Assembly (NCBI GenBank): GCA_017449285.1
Contig: JAFSJX010000050.1
Location: 62,001 to 126,000 of the forward strand
DNA length: 64,000 nucleotides
DNA from: Treponema sp.
GTDB taxonomy: Bacteria; Spirochaetota; Spirochaetia; Treponematales; Treponemataceae
Reading direction: 5' to 3'
Under the pieces are notes generated by a model. It ran no database searches. It worked only from the letters and a program-made list of their open reading frames with translations, and was not told the origin of the DNA. Position 1 is the first letter of the stretch; each line of letters opens with the position of its first letter. Positions 44,307 to 52,828 of this stretch are shown here, one piece after another. The translations under genes were made by a program, and so were the position numbers.

Positions 44307-44687
44307 AATGCAATCAACAAATCAAAGTCCTGTACAGATGGAATTCATTGGCTACAAATGCGATGTAAATTTGCTTTCAACTTCCTCTGAATCAATTACG
44401 GTGCGTAGAAATACATACTCAGTAATGTCACCATTTGACCAATGGAAAGCGATTGCTCAAACGCCTTCTCTGCGAAAGATTGGCACGACGTTGCAAGATA
44501 GAAACATTGCGAATGACAAGGCTTTAAATTAATATGTAATGAAGTTTTAAAGAAATATGATGCAATAAATCAATGGTTAAAAACGCGATGATTTTTTTTC
44601 TGCATAAAATCCCACATACTTTATGCAGATTCCTCTTTCTTTTCTGCATAAAATATGCTAAATTATATGCAGAAAAGGACATTCTTT
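44307..44687. other. Intergenic region between XRE and Fic genes
   Basis: 381 bp. An open frame of 74 codons (44308-44532, plus) starts near the XRE gene but has no ribosome site or recognisable motif; it could be a gene fragment. From 44596 onward the sequence is filled by the TCTGCATAAA palindromes described separately. Confidence 0.4.
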
Positions 44688-44696
44688 ATGCATAAA
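44599..44696. promoter_or_regulatory. Array of TCTGCATAAA inverted repeats (operator) before Fic gene
   Basis: TCTGCATAAA (44599-44608) with TTTATGCAGA (44620-44629), 11 bp between; then TCTGCATAAA (44643-44652) with TATATGCAGA (44664-44673), again 11 bp between. The two pairs are 44 bp apart, so half-sites recur every 21-23 bp, on one face of the helix. A further TTTATGCATAAA (44685-44696) spans the start codon. AAGGA at about 44675 is the ribosome site. Confidence 0.85.
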
Positions 44697-45734
44697 TTCG
44701 ACTATTCTTTTTTGGACAACGGCTTGCTTCCTGCAAGTTTGGTCAACATCACATCGTCAATTTCTTCTCTCCGAACGATGGAAGATTTTCGGAAATCTGA
44801 AAATCAAAAAATCTTCACCGAGTTGGAATCAATCGCAAAGGTTCAGTCCGTAAAAAGTTCAAATGCTATCGAAGGAATCGTCACAAGCGATGAAAGAATC
44901 GTACAGATTGTAAACCAAAACAGCGCACCGTTAAATCACAGCGAATCTGAAATTGCGGGCTACAGAGATGCCTTACAGATAATTCATACAGGTTTTGAAA
45001 CAATTCCATTTTCCCAAGAAACGATTTTATCTTTGCATAGAACATTACTTTCTGCCGCAGAATATGAATTCGGCGGAAAATACAAAACCGAAGACAATGT
45101 AATTCTTGAAATTGACTCGTATGGAAATCGCCGTGTCCGTTTCGCTCCTCTTTCTGCAAGTGAGACGCCCGTCGCAATGGAACAACTTTATCTGGCATAT
45201 ATGGATGCGCAATCAAACTCAAACATCAATCCGCTGCTTCTGATTCCCTGTGTTGTCCTTGATTTTTTGTGCATTCATCCGTTCAGAGACGGGACTGGCA
45301 GAATGTCACGGCTCATTTCGCTTCTTCTCCTCTATAAAAGTGGCTATGATGTCGGAAAATACATTTCTTTTGAAGAGCAGATAAACAATGACAAAACTTG
45401 GTACTATGATTCCCTGCGAAAATCTTCTGAAAACTGGCATGAGTCAAAAAACGACTATGTTCCTTTTATCCAAAACTTTTTGATCACTCTTTACAAGTGC
45501 TATTCCGAATTGGACAAGCGCTTTGCCACAGTTAATTCAAAGAAGATTCCAAAAACTTCCCGCATTGAAGCAACGGTTTTGAACAGCCTCCTACCAATCT
45601 CAAAATCGGAAATCTGCAAGATTCTTCCAGACATAAGCCCGACCACAGTTGAATTTGTTCTCGGAAGAATGATAAAAAGCGGGCTTGTCACAACAATTGG
45701 AGCGGGACGAGCAACGAAATATCTGAGAAAATAA
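44688..45734 (+). CDS. Fic-domain AMP-transferase-like protein with C-terminal winged helix
   Basis: 348 residues from ATG 44688 (AAGGA 8 nt before it); an upstream in-frame ATG at 44655 lies inside the operator. N-terminal region includes KSSNAIEG, matching the inhibitory (S/T)xxxE(G/N) motif. The Fic core motif is HPFRDGTGRMSR (about residue 197), with Thr where most have Asn (GNGR). The tail (RIEATVLNSLLPISKSEICKILPDISPTTVEFVLGRMIKSGLVTTIG) looks like a winged helix-turn-helix. Fic enzymes transfer AMP or similar groups to proteins. The tail and the palindromic leader suggest self-regulation. Confidence 0.88.
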   Translation: MHKFDYSFLDNGLLPASLVNITSSISSLRTMEDFRKSENQKIFTELESIAKVQSVKSSNAIEGIVTSDERIVQIVNQNSAPLNHSESEIAGYRDALQIIHTGFETIPFSQETILSLHRTLLSAAEYEFGGKYKTEDNVILEIDSYGNRRVRFAPLSASETPVAMEQLYLAYMDAQSNSNINPLLLIPCVVLDFLCIHPFRDGTGRMSRLISLLLLYKSGYDVGKYISFEEQINNDKTWYYDSLRKSSENWHESKNDYVPFIQNFLITLYKCYSELDKRFATVNSKKIPKTSRIEATVLNSLLPISKSEICKILPDISPTTVEFVLGRMIKSGLVTTIGAGRATKYLRK

Positions 45735-45796
45735 ATTCCCTGCTGCAACCTTTCTTCTTAAAAGAACCTGCTTTGCAGTGGAAAATCGTCATTTTC

Positions 45797-47062
45797 TTAC
45801 CCCAGCACTCCGTCATCCAGCAAAAAATCCATCAGCCCAACGAATCGGATTCCCTTGTCGTCCGTGTAGGGCGCGATGTCGTCACCGACAATGACGATTT
45901 TTTGGAAGGAGTTGTTGATTTTTAAGAGCGGCTTTAGTTCCTGCGCGCGTTTTTCTTCGCCGTCAAGGGAATAGGCGGACTGAATGTAGTATTTTTTTGC
46001 GCCGTGGGTAGCGATAAAATCAACCTCGTACTGAATGTATTGCTGTCTGCCCTCGTGCATTTCGCGGCTTTCCACAAGACCGACATCAACAAGGTAGCCG
46101 CGCGAGCGCAGTTCGGTGTAAATTACATTTTCCATGATGTGCGTAGGATCTTGCTGGCGAAAATTGAGCCGCGCGTTTCGCAATCCCACGTCTACGGCGT
46201 AGTATTTTTTGATTGAGTCGAAATACTTGTTTCTCTTGATGTTGAACCGGGTAGACCCTTCAAACAAAAAGGCGTTCTCCAAAAAGCCGATGTAGGCGTT
46301 GATGCTCTCGTCATCGATTTTCATTTTTTTTACGCTCTGCAAAATGTTTTGGATGCGTGTGGGATTGGTGAGCGACCCGACCGCCGAACAGAGCGCGTCC
46401 ACAATGGCTTCCAGCGCGGCTCTGTTTTTTACGCCGTTCCGCTCAATCACATCGTCAATGTAGGTTTTGTTCCACAGGCGTTGCAGGTAGGCGGCTTTGA
46501 GTTGGGGCGTTTTTTGATGAAGCAGACCAGGCATTCCGCCATACGTGTAGTATTCTTTCCACAAATCGGCTTTTGATTCGGTGCGGTTCTGGCAGAATTC
46601 GGCGAACGAAAAGGGATACACGCGGATTTCCGTTGCCCGTCCGCGGAAAATCGTGTTGATGTCGCTTGAAAGAAATTTTGAGTTGCTTCCCGTTACATAA
46701 ACATCCACATTTTCTTTTGCGGCAAGACCGTTCAGCACTTTCTCAAAGCCGTCTACTTCCTGCACTTCGTCCAGAAAAATGTAATACTGCTCGTCCTGGG
46801 ATTGTATCTGTGAATACAGATAGTTTTTCAGCGCGCCTTTTTCCGCAAGTTCCTGCTGATTCGTTTCGTCGTCAAGGTCAAAGGAAATGACGATAATGTG
46901 GTCTTCCGCCACGCCTGTAGAAATGAGATAATCCTTGAAAAGCCGTTTTAAAAGCCATGACTTTCCAGAGCGGCGGGGACCGGTAATCACTTTTACTTCA
47001 CCGTCATGCAATGAATCGATACATTTTTGGAGATACTTGTTTCGCATCGTATATGAGGACAT
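45797..47062 (-). CDS. AAA ATPase with DUF4143 domain
   Basis: 421 residues from ATG 47062 (AAGGTG upstream; GTG 47068 also in frame). Walker A GPRRSGKSWLL near residue 33, Walker B YYIFLDEVQEVDGFEKVLNGL near 95, VTGSNSKFLSSDI sensor, then the DUF4143 region (EYYTYGGMPGLL) and a nuclease-like C-terminal half (YEVDFIATHG). Large family common in host-associated bacteria, function unknown, often in variable regions. Its leader has two perfect 22-bp direct repeats overlapping the promoter, suggesting autoregulation. Confidence 0.88.
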   Translation of the reverse strand: MSSYTMRNKYLQKCIDSLHDGEVKVITGPRRSGKSWLLKRLFKDYLISTGVAEDHIIVISFDLDDETNQQELAEKGALKNYLYSQIQSQDEQYYIFLDEVQEVDGFEKVLNGLAAKENVDVYVTGSNSKFLSSDINTIFRGRATEIRVYPFSFAEFCQNRTESKADLWKEYYTYGGMPGLLHQKTPQLKAAYLQRLWNKTYIDDVIERNGVKNRAALEAIVDALCSAVGSLTNPTRIQNILQSVKKMKIDDESINAYIGFLENAFLFEGSTRFNIKRNKYFDSIKKYYAVDVGLRNARLNFRQQDPTHIMENVIYTELRSRGYLVDVGLVESREMHEGRQQYIQYEVDFIATHGAKKYYIQSAYSLDGEEKRAQELKPLLKINNSFQKIVIVGDDIAPYTDDKGIRFVGLMDFLLDDGVLG

Positions 47063-47077
47063 AAGCACACCTTTAAT

Positions 47078-47150
47078 CGAAATTTACTGCAAGTTGCAGA
47101 AAACTCCGATTACAAGTATATCACAAACCGAAATTTACTGCAAGTTGCAG
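47078..47150 (-). promoter_or_regulatory. Promoter and duplicated operator of DUF4143 ATPase
   Basis: Two identical 22-bp repeats at 47078-47099 and 47129-47150, 51 bp apart, each ending in the palindrome CTGCAAGTTGCAG. On the minus strand TTGCAG (47143-47138), 17-bp spacer, TATACT (47120-47115). The upstream operator covers the -35, the downstream one sits between the start of transcription and the ribosome site. Confidence 0.82.
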
Positions 47151-47180
47151 TGTTTAGCGATTTGTCCGTTATGCAATAAA

Positions 47181-47204
47181 AAATCCCGCTGTCTTGCGGG
47201 ATTT
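47181..47204 (-). terminator. Terminator of adenosine deaminase gene
   Basis: AAATCCCGC / GCGGGATTT with a 6-nt loop; on the minus strand the stem runs into TTTTTT. Confidence 0.85.
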
Positions 47205-47225
47205 CTGTCAGGGTAAGCCGTTTGC

Positions 47226-48242
47226 CTATTTCCACGCGGCTTCTACTTTGTCTGTCCACGCTTTCTTTTCTGCGTCGGAAAGGAAAGTAGAATTAAAGCT
47301 GTTCAATACAAGCTGTTTGATTTCGGCCTTGGTGAAGTTCAGTTTGGTGTAGAGGTTCCAGTATTCATCGAGCAGACTGACTTTGAAAAAGAGCGGGTCA
47401 TCGGTGTTCACGGTGACCATAAGTCCTTTGTCGTAGAACGCGCGAATCGGGTGCTTGTCGAATGAGGGCACGTATTTTTTCGTGAAGACATTGCTTGTGG
47501 GAGCGACTTCGAGCGGGATTGCCTCATCCTTCAGGCGGGTCATCAGTTTTTCGTCTTGAATGGCGGTGATGCCGTGACCGATGCGGGCGGAATGCAGGAC
47601 ATCAAGCGCGTCCCAGATTGACCATGCATCCACATCTTCGCCGGCGTGTGCGACTGTCTTGAGTCCGTTCTTGCGGGCGCGCTCAAATACCGGACCAAAG
47701 TCCTTGCAGGGGCCTTTTGATTCTGCGCCACCAAGACCGATTCCGATGACTTCGGGGATTTTGTTGGCAAGCAGCATGTCGAGGTTCTTTTCGGCGTTTT
47801 CAAGTCCAAATGTGCGGGAAACATCGACTAGCACGCGCACATCTACGCCAGTTTCTTTTTTGATGGCGGCGATGTTTTTGCTGAAATTCTGCATGATGTC
47901 GCCATAAGCAAAGCCTTTTTTGATGAATGCGGACGGCGCAAAGAATACCTCCGCATACGAAACGCCGTTGTCCGTGATGTACTGCTGCAAGTCTGAGAAC
48001 ACCAAATCGAAATCGTCCACACTGGTGAACAAATCCTGCACTTTGAGGAATGCCGTGATAAAGCCGTTCAAATCATTGTAGCTGAATAATTTTTTTATGG
48101 CGGCTTCGGTGAATTCAGTGCCGTTCTTTTTAAAATACAATTTTTTGATGGAGTTTTTGCTGATAACCGCTTCGATATGCAAATGAATTTCCGCTTTAGG
48201 AATTGCTTTGAGGAAAGAATAAAAATCCGCTTTTTTCATCAT
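47226..48242 (-). CDS. add: Adenosine/adenine deaminase family protein
   Basis: 338 residues. Metal-dependent TIM-barrel deaminase: first metal motif is HLHIE (about residues 18-22) where most have HLHLDG or HLHLEG, then the HAGE substrate motif (about 196-199), SARIGHGI (His near 219), and TDDPLFF near 275. Such enzymes convert adenosine to inosine or adenine to hypoxanthine; the HIEA variant leaves the exact substrate open. GGAG lies 9 nt before the start and a TATAAT box is upstream. A strong terminator follows. Confidence 0.85.
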   Translation of the reverse strand: MMKKADFYSFLKAIPKAEIHLHIEAVISKNSIKKLYFKKNGTEFTEAAIKKLFSYNDLNGFITAFLKVQDLFTSVDDFDLVFSDLQQYITDNGVSYAEVFFAPSAFIKKGFAYGDIMQNFSKNIAAIKKETGVDVRVLVDVSRTFGLENAEKNLDMLLANKIPEVIGIGLGGAESKGPCKDFGPVFERARKNGLKTVAHAGEDVDAWSIWDALDVLHSARIGHGITAIQDEKLMTRLKDEAIPLEVAPTSNVFTKKYVPSFDKHPIRAFYDKGLMVTVNTDDPLFFKVSLLDEYWNLYTKLNFTKAEIKQLVLNSFNSTFLSDAEKKAWTDKVEAAWK

Positions 48243-48352
48243 ACAAAATACTCCATTTATTATTATAGCACACTTTCTGCCAAAATTCTTATAAAAAAAA
48301 CAAATTCTGGGAGAAATCTCTCCTATTATTCTTAAATATCGGCAGAAATTCG

Positions 48353-50164
48353 CTATTTCTTTAATGTCTGTTCAAGTTCCGTGATGATTGATGCAAAGGT
48401 GTCGAGCGCGCTTTGGATTGGTTCCGTCGTTTCCATGTCTACTCCCGCAACGCGGAGACTTTCTATCGGATAGCGCGAGCCGCCTGATTTGAGGAACGTG
48501 AAATAGTCTTTCCGCTCTGATTTTCCGCCCTGCGTGACCCGTTTGGCGAGCGCGAGTGCGGCAGAAATGCCCGTTGCATATTTGTACACGTAGAACGCAT
48601 TGTAGAAGTGCGGAATCCGTAAACCTTCCATGTCGCTGTTCGGCTCAAAGACCATCGCGCTTCCAAAATATTGTTCCAAAAGCTCGCGATAGGTTTTGCG
48701 CAGCAGTTCTGCATTGAGCGGCGTTCCGTTTTCTACAAACTCGTGCGCTTTCAGCTCAAATTCGGCAAACATGGTCTGGCGGTGGAGCGTGGCAAGAATG
48801 TCGTTTGCCCGCATGGCAAGCAGGTAGGAGCGCATGTTTTTGTCGTTCGCTTCGGTCGCATTTTTCAGCAGATATTCAAACACCAGTTCTTCGTTGAAAG
48901 TGGACGCAACTTCCGCCTCAAAAATCGTATAGTCATAGCACATGAATGGATTATTCATTTTTGAATAATGGCTGTGCATGCTGTGTCCGCCCTCATGCGC
49001 CATGGTGAACACATCGCGGATAGCATCATCCTTGTAATTGAGCAGAATGTAGGGGTAGCCCGTGTACGCTCCGCTGGAGAATGCGCCGCTTCGCTTTCCC
49101 TTGTTCTCATAGCGGTCAACCCAGCCGCCGAGCAAGCCTCCACAGAGAGTGTCAGTGTATTCCGAGCCGAGCGGCGAGAGGGCATTGCGGCAGATTTCTA
49201 CGGCTTGACCGTAAGTTGTCTTTGTGTCTATGTTTTTTACGAGCGGCACATACACATCATAATGGCGCAGTTCAGAAAGTTCCAGCACGTTTTTTCGCAG
49301 TTCGTAGTAGTGGTGGAGCGTGGGCAGATTTTTGTGTACGGTGTCAATCAGATTGCGGTAGACTGGAAGCGGCACTTTGTTTGAAAAGAGCGCGGCTTCA
49401 AGCGAAGATTTGTACCCTCGTGCGCGGGAGATGAATACGTCCTGATTGACCGAACCCGTATAGAGCGAAGCAATTGTGTTTTGGTGTCGCTCGAATTCGG
49501 CGTAGAATTTGGTGTAGGCTTCCCTGCGGATTTCGCGGTTCGGGTTCTCCATGAAAAGCGAGTAGGTGGACTGGGTGAGCGGCTCGTCTTTTCCGTTCAC
49601 GCTGACCGTACCAAACTGTAGGTCCACGTTGTTGAGGAACGAGAACGTGTTCCGTGCGGTTTGCGCGCTTTCTGTCTGGAGCGCAAGCAGGTTCTCTTCT
49701 TTTTCCGACAGAATGTGCGGCTTCATGCGCAGCTGCTTGCTGAGGAAGATGCGGTAGTCGTCAAAAGAGTGGTCTTTTATCCATTCGGCGATAGTTTTGT
49801 CGTCAATTGCCATGAGTTCGGGGAAGAAGAAACTGGACGCGGATTCTGCGGCGGTAATTGCCATCATCACGCGTCCTTCCCGGTCTTGCGCGGCACTGTC
49901 TCCCACATCGGCGGCGTGCTGAAGGCTTGCGTAGTTTGCGGTGGTTTCTATCGTGCGGTCAAGTGCTTCCATCGCTTTGAGCGCGCCGAGCAGATTTTGT
50001 GCCGAAATTCCCAACGAGCCCTTGAATGCGGTCAGTTTTTTTGTGAGTGCGGGAATTTCTGCCAGTGCTTTTTCCCAGTCGTCGTCAGATTTGTACAGCG
50101 TTGATAAGTCCCACTTATCGCGAGCGGGAACGTCCTTGCGGTTTGGAATGGTAGATTGAGACAT
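48353..50164 (-). CDS. pepF: Oligoendopeptidase F
   Basis: 603 residues, usual length for this M3-family zinc peptidase. N-terminal MSQSTIPNRKDVPARDKWDLSTLY matches the family; catalytic HEGGH in FTMAHEGGHSMHSHY (about residue 385) with a downstream Glu in FEAEVASTFNE. Cytoplasmic; cuts short peptides. I chose ATG 50164 because the perfect TATAAT ends 6 nt before it; the frame extends further up only across promoter sequence. No ribosome site, so probably leaderless. Confidence 0.95.
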   Translation of the reverse strand: MSQSTIPNRKDVPARDKWDLSTLYKSDDDWEKALAEIPALTKKLTAFKGSLGISAQNLLGALKAMEALDRTIETTANYASLQHAADVGDSAAQDREGRVMMAITAAESASSFFFPELMAIDDKTIAEWIKDHSFDDYRIFLSKQLRMKPHILSEKEENLLALQTESAQTARNTFSFLNNVDLQFGTVSVNGKDEPLTQSTYSLFMENPNREIRREAYTKFYAEFERHQNTIASLYTGSVNQDVFISRARGYKSSLEAALFSNKVPLPVYRNLIDTVHKNLPTLHHYYELRKNVLELSELRHYDVYVPLVKNIDTKTTYGQAVEICRNALSPLGSEYTDTLCGGLLGGWVDRYENKGKRSGAFSSGAYTGYPYILLNYKDDAIRDVFTMAHEGGHSMHSHYSKMNNPFMCYDYTIFEAEVASTFNEELVFEYLLKNATEANDKNMRSYLLAMRANDILATLHRQTMFAEFELKAHEFVENGTPLNAELLRKTYRELLEQYFGSAMVFEPNSDMEGLRIPHFYNAFYVYKYATGISAALALAKRVTQGGKSERKDYFTFLKSGGSRYPIESLRVAGVDMETTEPIQSALDTFASIITELEQTLKK

Positions 50165-50170
50165 AATAGT

Positions 50171-50176
50171 ATTATA
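50171..50176 (-). promoter_or_regulatory. Putative leaderless -10 box of pepF
   Basis: Consensus TATAAT on the minus strand, 6 nt, ATG at 50164. The -35 region is not well conserved. Confidence 0.55.
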
Positions 50177-50226
50177 GCATGGATTCGGGAATTTATCCAC
50201 AGAATTTTCTTCGCTTGTTTTGATGG

Positions 50227-51534
50227 CTAATGGAACAAGAATGTGCTTGGATTTTCGCTTATCATCAGGTGACAGAAATCATTGCTCAGAGTGCTGTCGG
50301 CAAAACCTCGCCAGTATTCTAGCGCACCGTTTATTTTTGTAAGGCAGAGAGGCCAGTCTGTCCCGAACATAAAGCGGTGCATATAGCGAATACGGTTTTC
50401 TTCAGGACTGTTATCCAAAAGTTCAAGGACGTTTTTCCAGACGTTGCTTTTTACACCGCCAAACGAAAAATCGCTGTAGACATGGGGATACGTTATCATC
50501 AGGTTTAGGATGCGTTCCCGCCATGTCGCTACAGAGCCAGTCACTTTGTCGATAATTTTTTGAGAGAGACTTTTGTCTTTGTCAAGTTCGATGCCTTTGT
50601 AGTATTGCTGACCAAAATGCGCAAAATCAATGTATAGATTGGGATGTGCTTCCAGAACTTTTTCCCATCGCTCCGGGCTGGTAAACTTAAACGAATCTTC
50701 CAGCGACACCGTGCGGAATCCTTGGTCATCACAGTGTGAGACAATCGGAATTCCATGCTCCTCGCAGAACGTGAACAGAATCTCCGTTTTTTCGCGCTGT
50801 TCTTCGTTGTCGGGGTAGGGGTCAAATCCCATAGGCGGATAGACTTTTATGCCGCTGAATGCATTTTTGTACGGCAGATGTGTTTCGTCAAAGCGTTCCA
50901 GTCCGAGCCGCCATTTACCTACCTGTTTCCAATCGTCAAGGATTTTGTCTTTGCTCGGATTCCAGCCGCTTTTTTTGCCGAAGCAGGTTTCCAGAAAACT
51001 GCGGATAAAGTCAGGTTCATAGTTGAGCGGGTTGATGCCGATGAACGGGCGCAGGATAATGCGGCTTTGTGGATGGGTGTTTTTGTATTCGCCTATTTCT
51101 TCCAGAATCTGCATCGCCTGTTTGAAAATGTCGTGACGGGGAGACTTTTTATAGCGGATGGAAAGCGGGATGTCGGCGTTAAAGTCCATAATCTGCGGAC
51201 ACAGAACAAGGTAATCATAAGACAGATTTTTGCCGCTGCCATTGATATGAATTCCTGTTCCGTTTAACACAGGAATCAGTTTGCCGTCAGAATAATCACC
51301 TTTTAAATCGTCTTCATACAGCGCAATCTCATCGGATGGCATACGCTCCATGGCGTTCAGCAGGTTAAGGACATCTCCTTCGCCCGAAAGAACGCCTTTT
51401 GCGATGTAGTCTTTTGCCGATGCAAGCGCAAACACTTCTGCTCCGCCACGGCTTTTTGCCAGTTCCACAAAAGCGGAAAGGCAAGCGTGTTGGAGCGGAA
51501 TCAAGTGAAGATGCGTGTCAAAGGCGAATGTCAT
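50227..51534 (-). CDS. Amidohydrolase family protein
   Basis: 435 residues. TIM-barrel metal hydrolase marks: DTHLHLIP near the N-terminus (HxH), IVSHCDDQGF (third His about residue 260), HFMFGTDWPL (Asp near 395) and a family-like end SENPSTFLF. No signal peptide, so cytoplasmic. Substrate unknown. It is 9 bp downstream of the outer-membrane protein gene on the same strand, so both may share a transcript though no functional link is clear. Confidence 0.8.
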   Translation of the reverse strand: MTFAFDTHLHLIPLQHACLSAFVELAKSRGGAEVFALASAKDYIAKGVLSGEGDVLNLLNAMERMPSDEIALYEDDLKGDYSDGKLIPVLNGTGIHINGSGKNLSYDYLVLCPQIMDFNADIPLSIRYKKSPRHDIFKQAMQILEEIGEYKNTHPQSRIILRPFIGINPLNYEPDFIRSFLETCFGKKSGWNPSKDKILDDWKQVGKWRLGLERFDETHLPYKNAFSGIKVYPPMGFDPYPDNEEQREKTEILFTFCEEHGIPIVSHCDDQGFRTVSLEDSFKFTSPERWEKVLEAHPNLYIDFAHFGQQYYKGIELDKDKSLSQKIIDKVTGSVATWRERILNLMITYPHVYSDFSFGGVKSNVWKNVLELLDNSPEENRIRYMHRFMFGTDWPLCLTKINGALEYWRGFADSTLSNDFCHLMISENPSTFLFH

Positions 51535-51543
51535 ACTTGTCTC

Positions 51544-52701
51544 TTAGTTGATGGCAAATCGGACGCTTAGCGCACCAGAATAAATCGTGGTGCTGAAGTC
51601 GTAACTTACGCTTGCCGTAATATCTACGAAGAAGATGTCGATACCAAGACCAATGTATGCAATCGGATGGATGCTGCCGAAGAAGCCGGTAGAAGTGTTG
51701 CCGCTAAATTCTGTGGGCAGAATGTTGTTGACGGCCGTGTTCCATGCATCCGAGGTATCCGAAACATTAAGGATATTCTTCCAGTTTGCCTTTGCCTTCC
51801 AGTCCACATTAGACTTGCTGAACAAAACGCGCGTACCGACAAACGGCACAAAACAGAATGCCTTTATTGATGCCTGCGCATTCAACTGAATTGACGTGGT
51901 AGAAAAATCAAGTGCCGCACTGGACTCGTCCTTCTCTGTAGCCACGTTGCCTTTTGAGTAATAAATGCCACCGCCCACCGAAACTTTTGGCTTGAACATA
52001 GCATCACCCTTAACCAAGGCAAAACGAATGTCTCCACCAATCGTAAAAAAGTCGAATGTAATAGGGTCAATTTTTTCCCCGAGCGCTTCTATTGTGCTGG
52101 AATTGAATTTCAGCGCATGGAAACCAATGTCAAACGGCAGCACAAAGCCGCCTACACGCATATCTACGGCAATTGTCGGCCATACCAACGTGTCCTTAAT
52201 ATCTTTCATGTCGATTCCCAAAGCCGAGGCGGTCTTTTTTAGGGGAGTCATGTCCAATTTTGATACACCGGAGTTAAGACCAAAACCAAAGCGCGCGTTG
52301 GGAACTAGATAACCAATCCATGCGTTTGCCCATACATTCTGCTGTGCCTGTGTGTTCGGAATCACATCGGTCAGCACATTGGAAAAATCATTTAGCCCTT
52401 CTTTTGCGGTGGTGTAAGGCGTAGAGGAAATATTAGGATTTTTTTCGAGAAAATTAGTATACTCTGTCTGTGCCTTGTTTACCGCTTTTTCAGCATCTGT
52501 CTGAGCAACATTGTTTTTCTCAAGTTTTCTTTGAATTTCTTCTTGATTCTCTTCTAAGATTTTCACCAAATCTGCCGCATAATTGTCCGTATCAATGTCA
52601 ATCGAGTTTCCATCTCCCCAAGTCAGCGTGATAGTTTTCGCCGCAAGTGGGAAGAATCCAAAAACCGCAATCGCTGCGGCAAGCGTAATAACTCTCTTCA
52701 T
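51544..52701 (-). CDS. Predicted outer-membrane protein with N-terminal coiled coil
   Basis: 385 residues from ATG 52701 (AAGGAG 6 nt before; ATG 52707 is too close). Signal peptide cleaved near FPLAA. Residues about 35-80 form a charged coiled coil (KILEENQEEIQRKLEKNN), then a Gly/aromatic beta-rich region (GFGLNSGVSKLD, IGGDIRFALV, KVSVGGGIYYSKGN) ending in SGALSVRFAIN, like a barrel. No named family recognised. Divergent from the SsuA/TauA-like lipoprotein gene. Confidence 0.65.
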   Translation of the reverse strand: MKRVITLAAAIAVFGFFPLAAKTITLTWGDGNSIDIDTDNYAADLVKILEENQEEIQRKLEKNNVAQTDAEKAVNKAQTEYTNFLEKNPNISSTPYTTAKEGLNDFSNVLTDVIPNTQAQQNVWANAWIGYLVPNARFGFGLNSGVSKLDMTPLKKTASALGIDMKDIKDTLVWPTIAVDMRVGGFVLPFDIGFHALKFNSSTIEALGEKIDPITFDFFTIGGDIRFALVKGDAMFKPKVSVGGGIYYSKGNVATEKDESSAALDFSTTSIQLNAQASIKAFCFVPFVGTRVLFSKSNVDWKAKANWKNILNVSDTSDAWNTAVNNILPTEFSGNTSTGFFGSIHPIAYIGLGIDIFFVDITASVSYDFSTTIYSGALSVRFAIN

Positions 52702-52747
52702 AATCATCTCCTTGACAAGGTAAATTTACACATTCTTAATCAACTAT

Positions 52748-52776
52748 ATTGTAATGCAGGTTACGATGAAAAACAA
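52748..52776 (-). promoter_or_regulatory. Promoter of outer-membrane protein gene
   Basis: Minus strand TTGTTT (52776-52771), 17-bp spacer, TACAAT (52753-52748). Leader of about 40 nt with AAGGAG. Confidence 0.65.
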
Positions 52777-52816
52777 GAGAAATATAGATTTTTCACCTTT
52801 TTTCACCAAAATGCGC

Positions 52817-52828
52817 TATATTTGTACT
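52817..52828 (+). promoter_or_regulatory. Putative leaderless -10 box of SsuA-like gene
   Basis: TATATT (52817-52822), 6 nt, ATG 52829. The -35 is not evident. Confidence 0.45.

Noticed and set aside
44308-44532. 74-codon open frame as a real gene
   Set aside because: No ribosome site and no recognisable motif; kept only as a note on the intergenic region.
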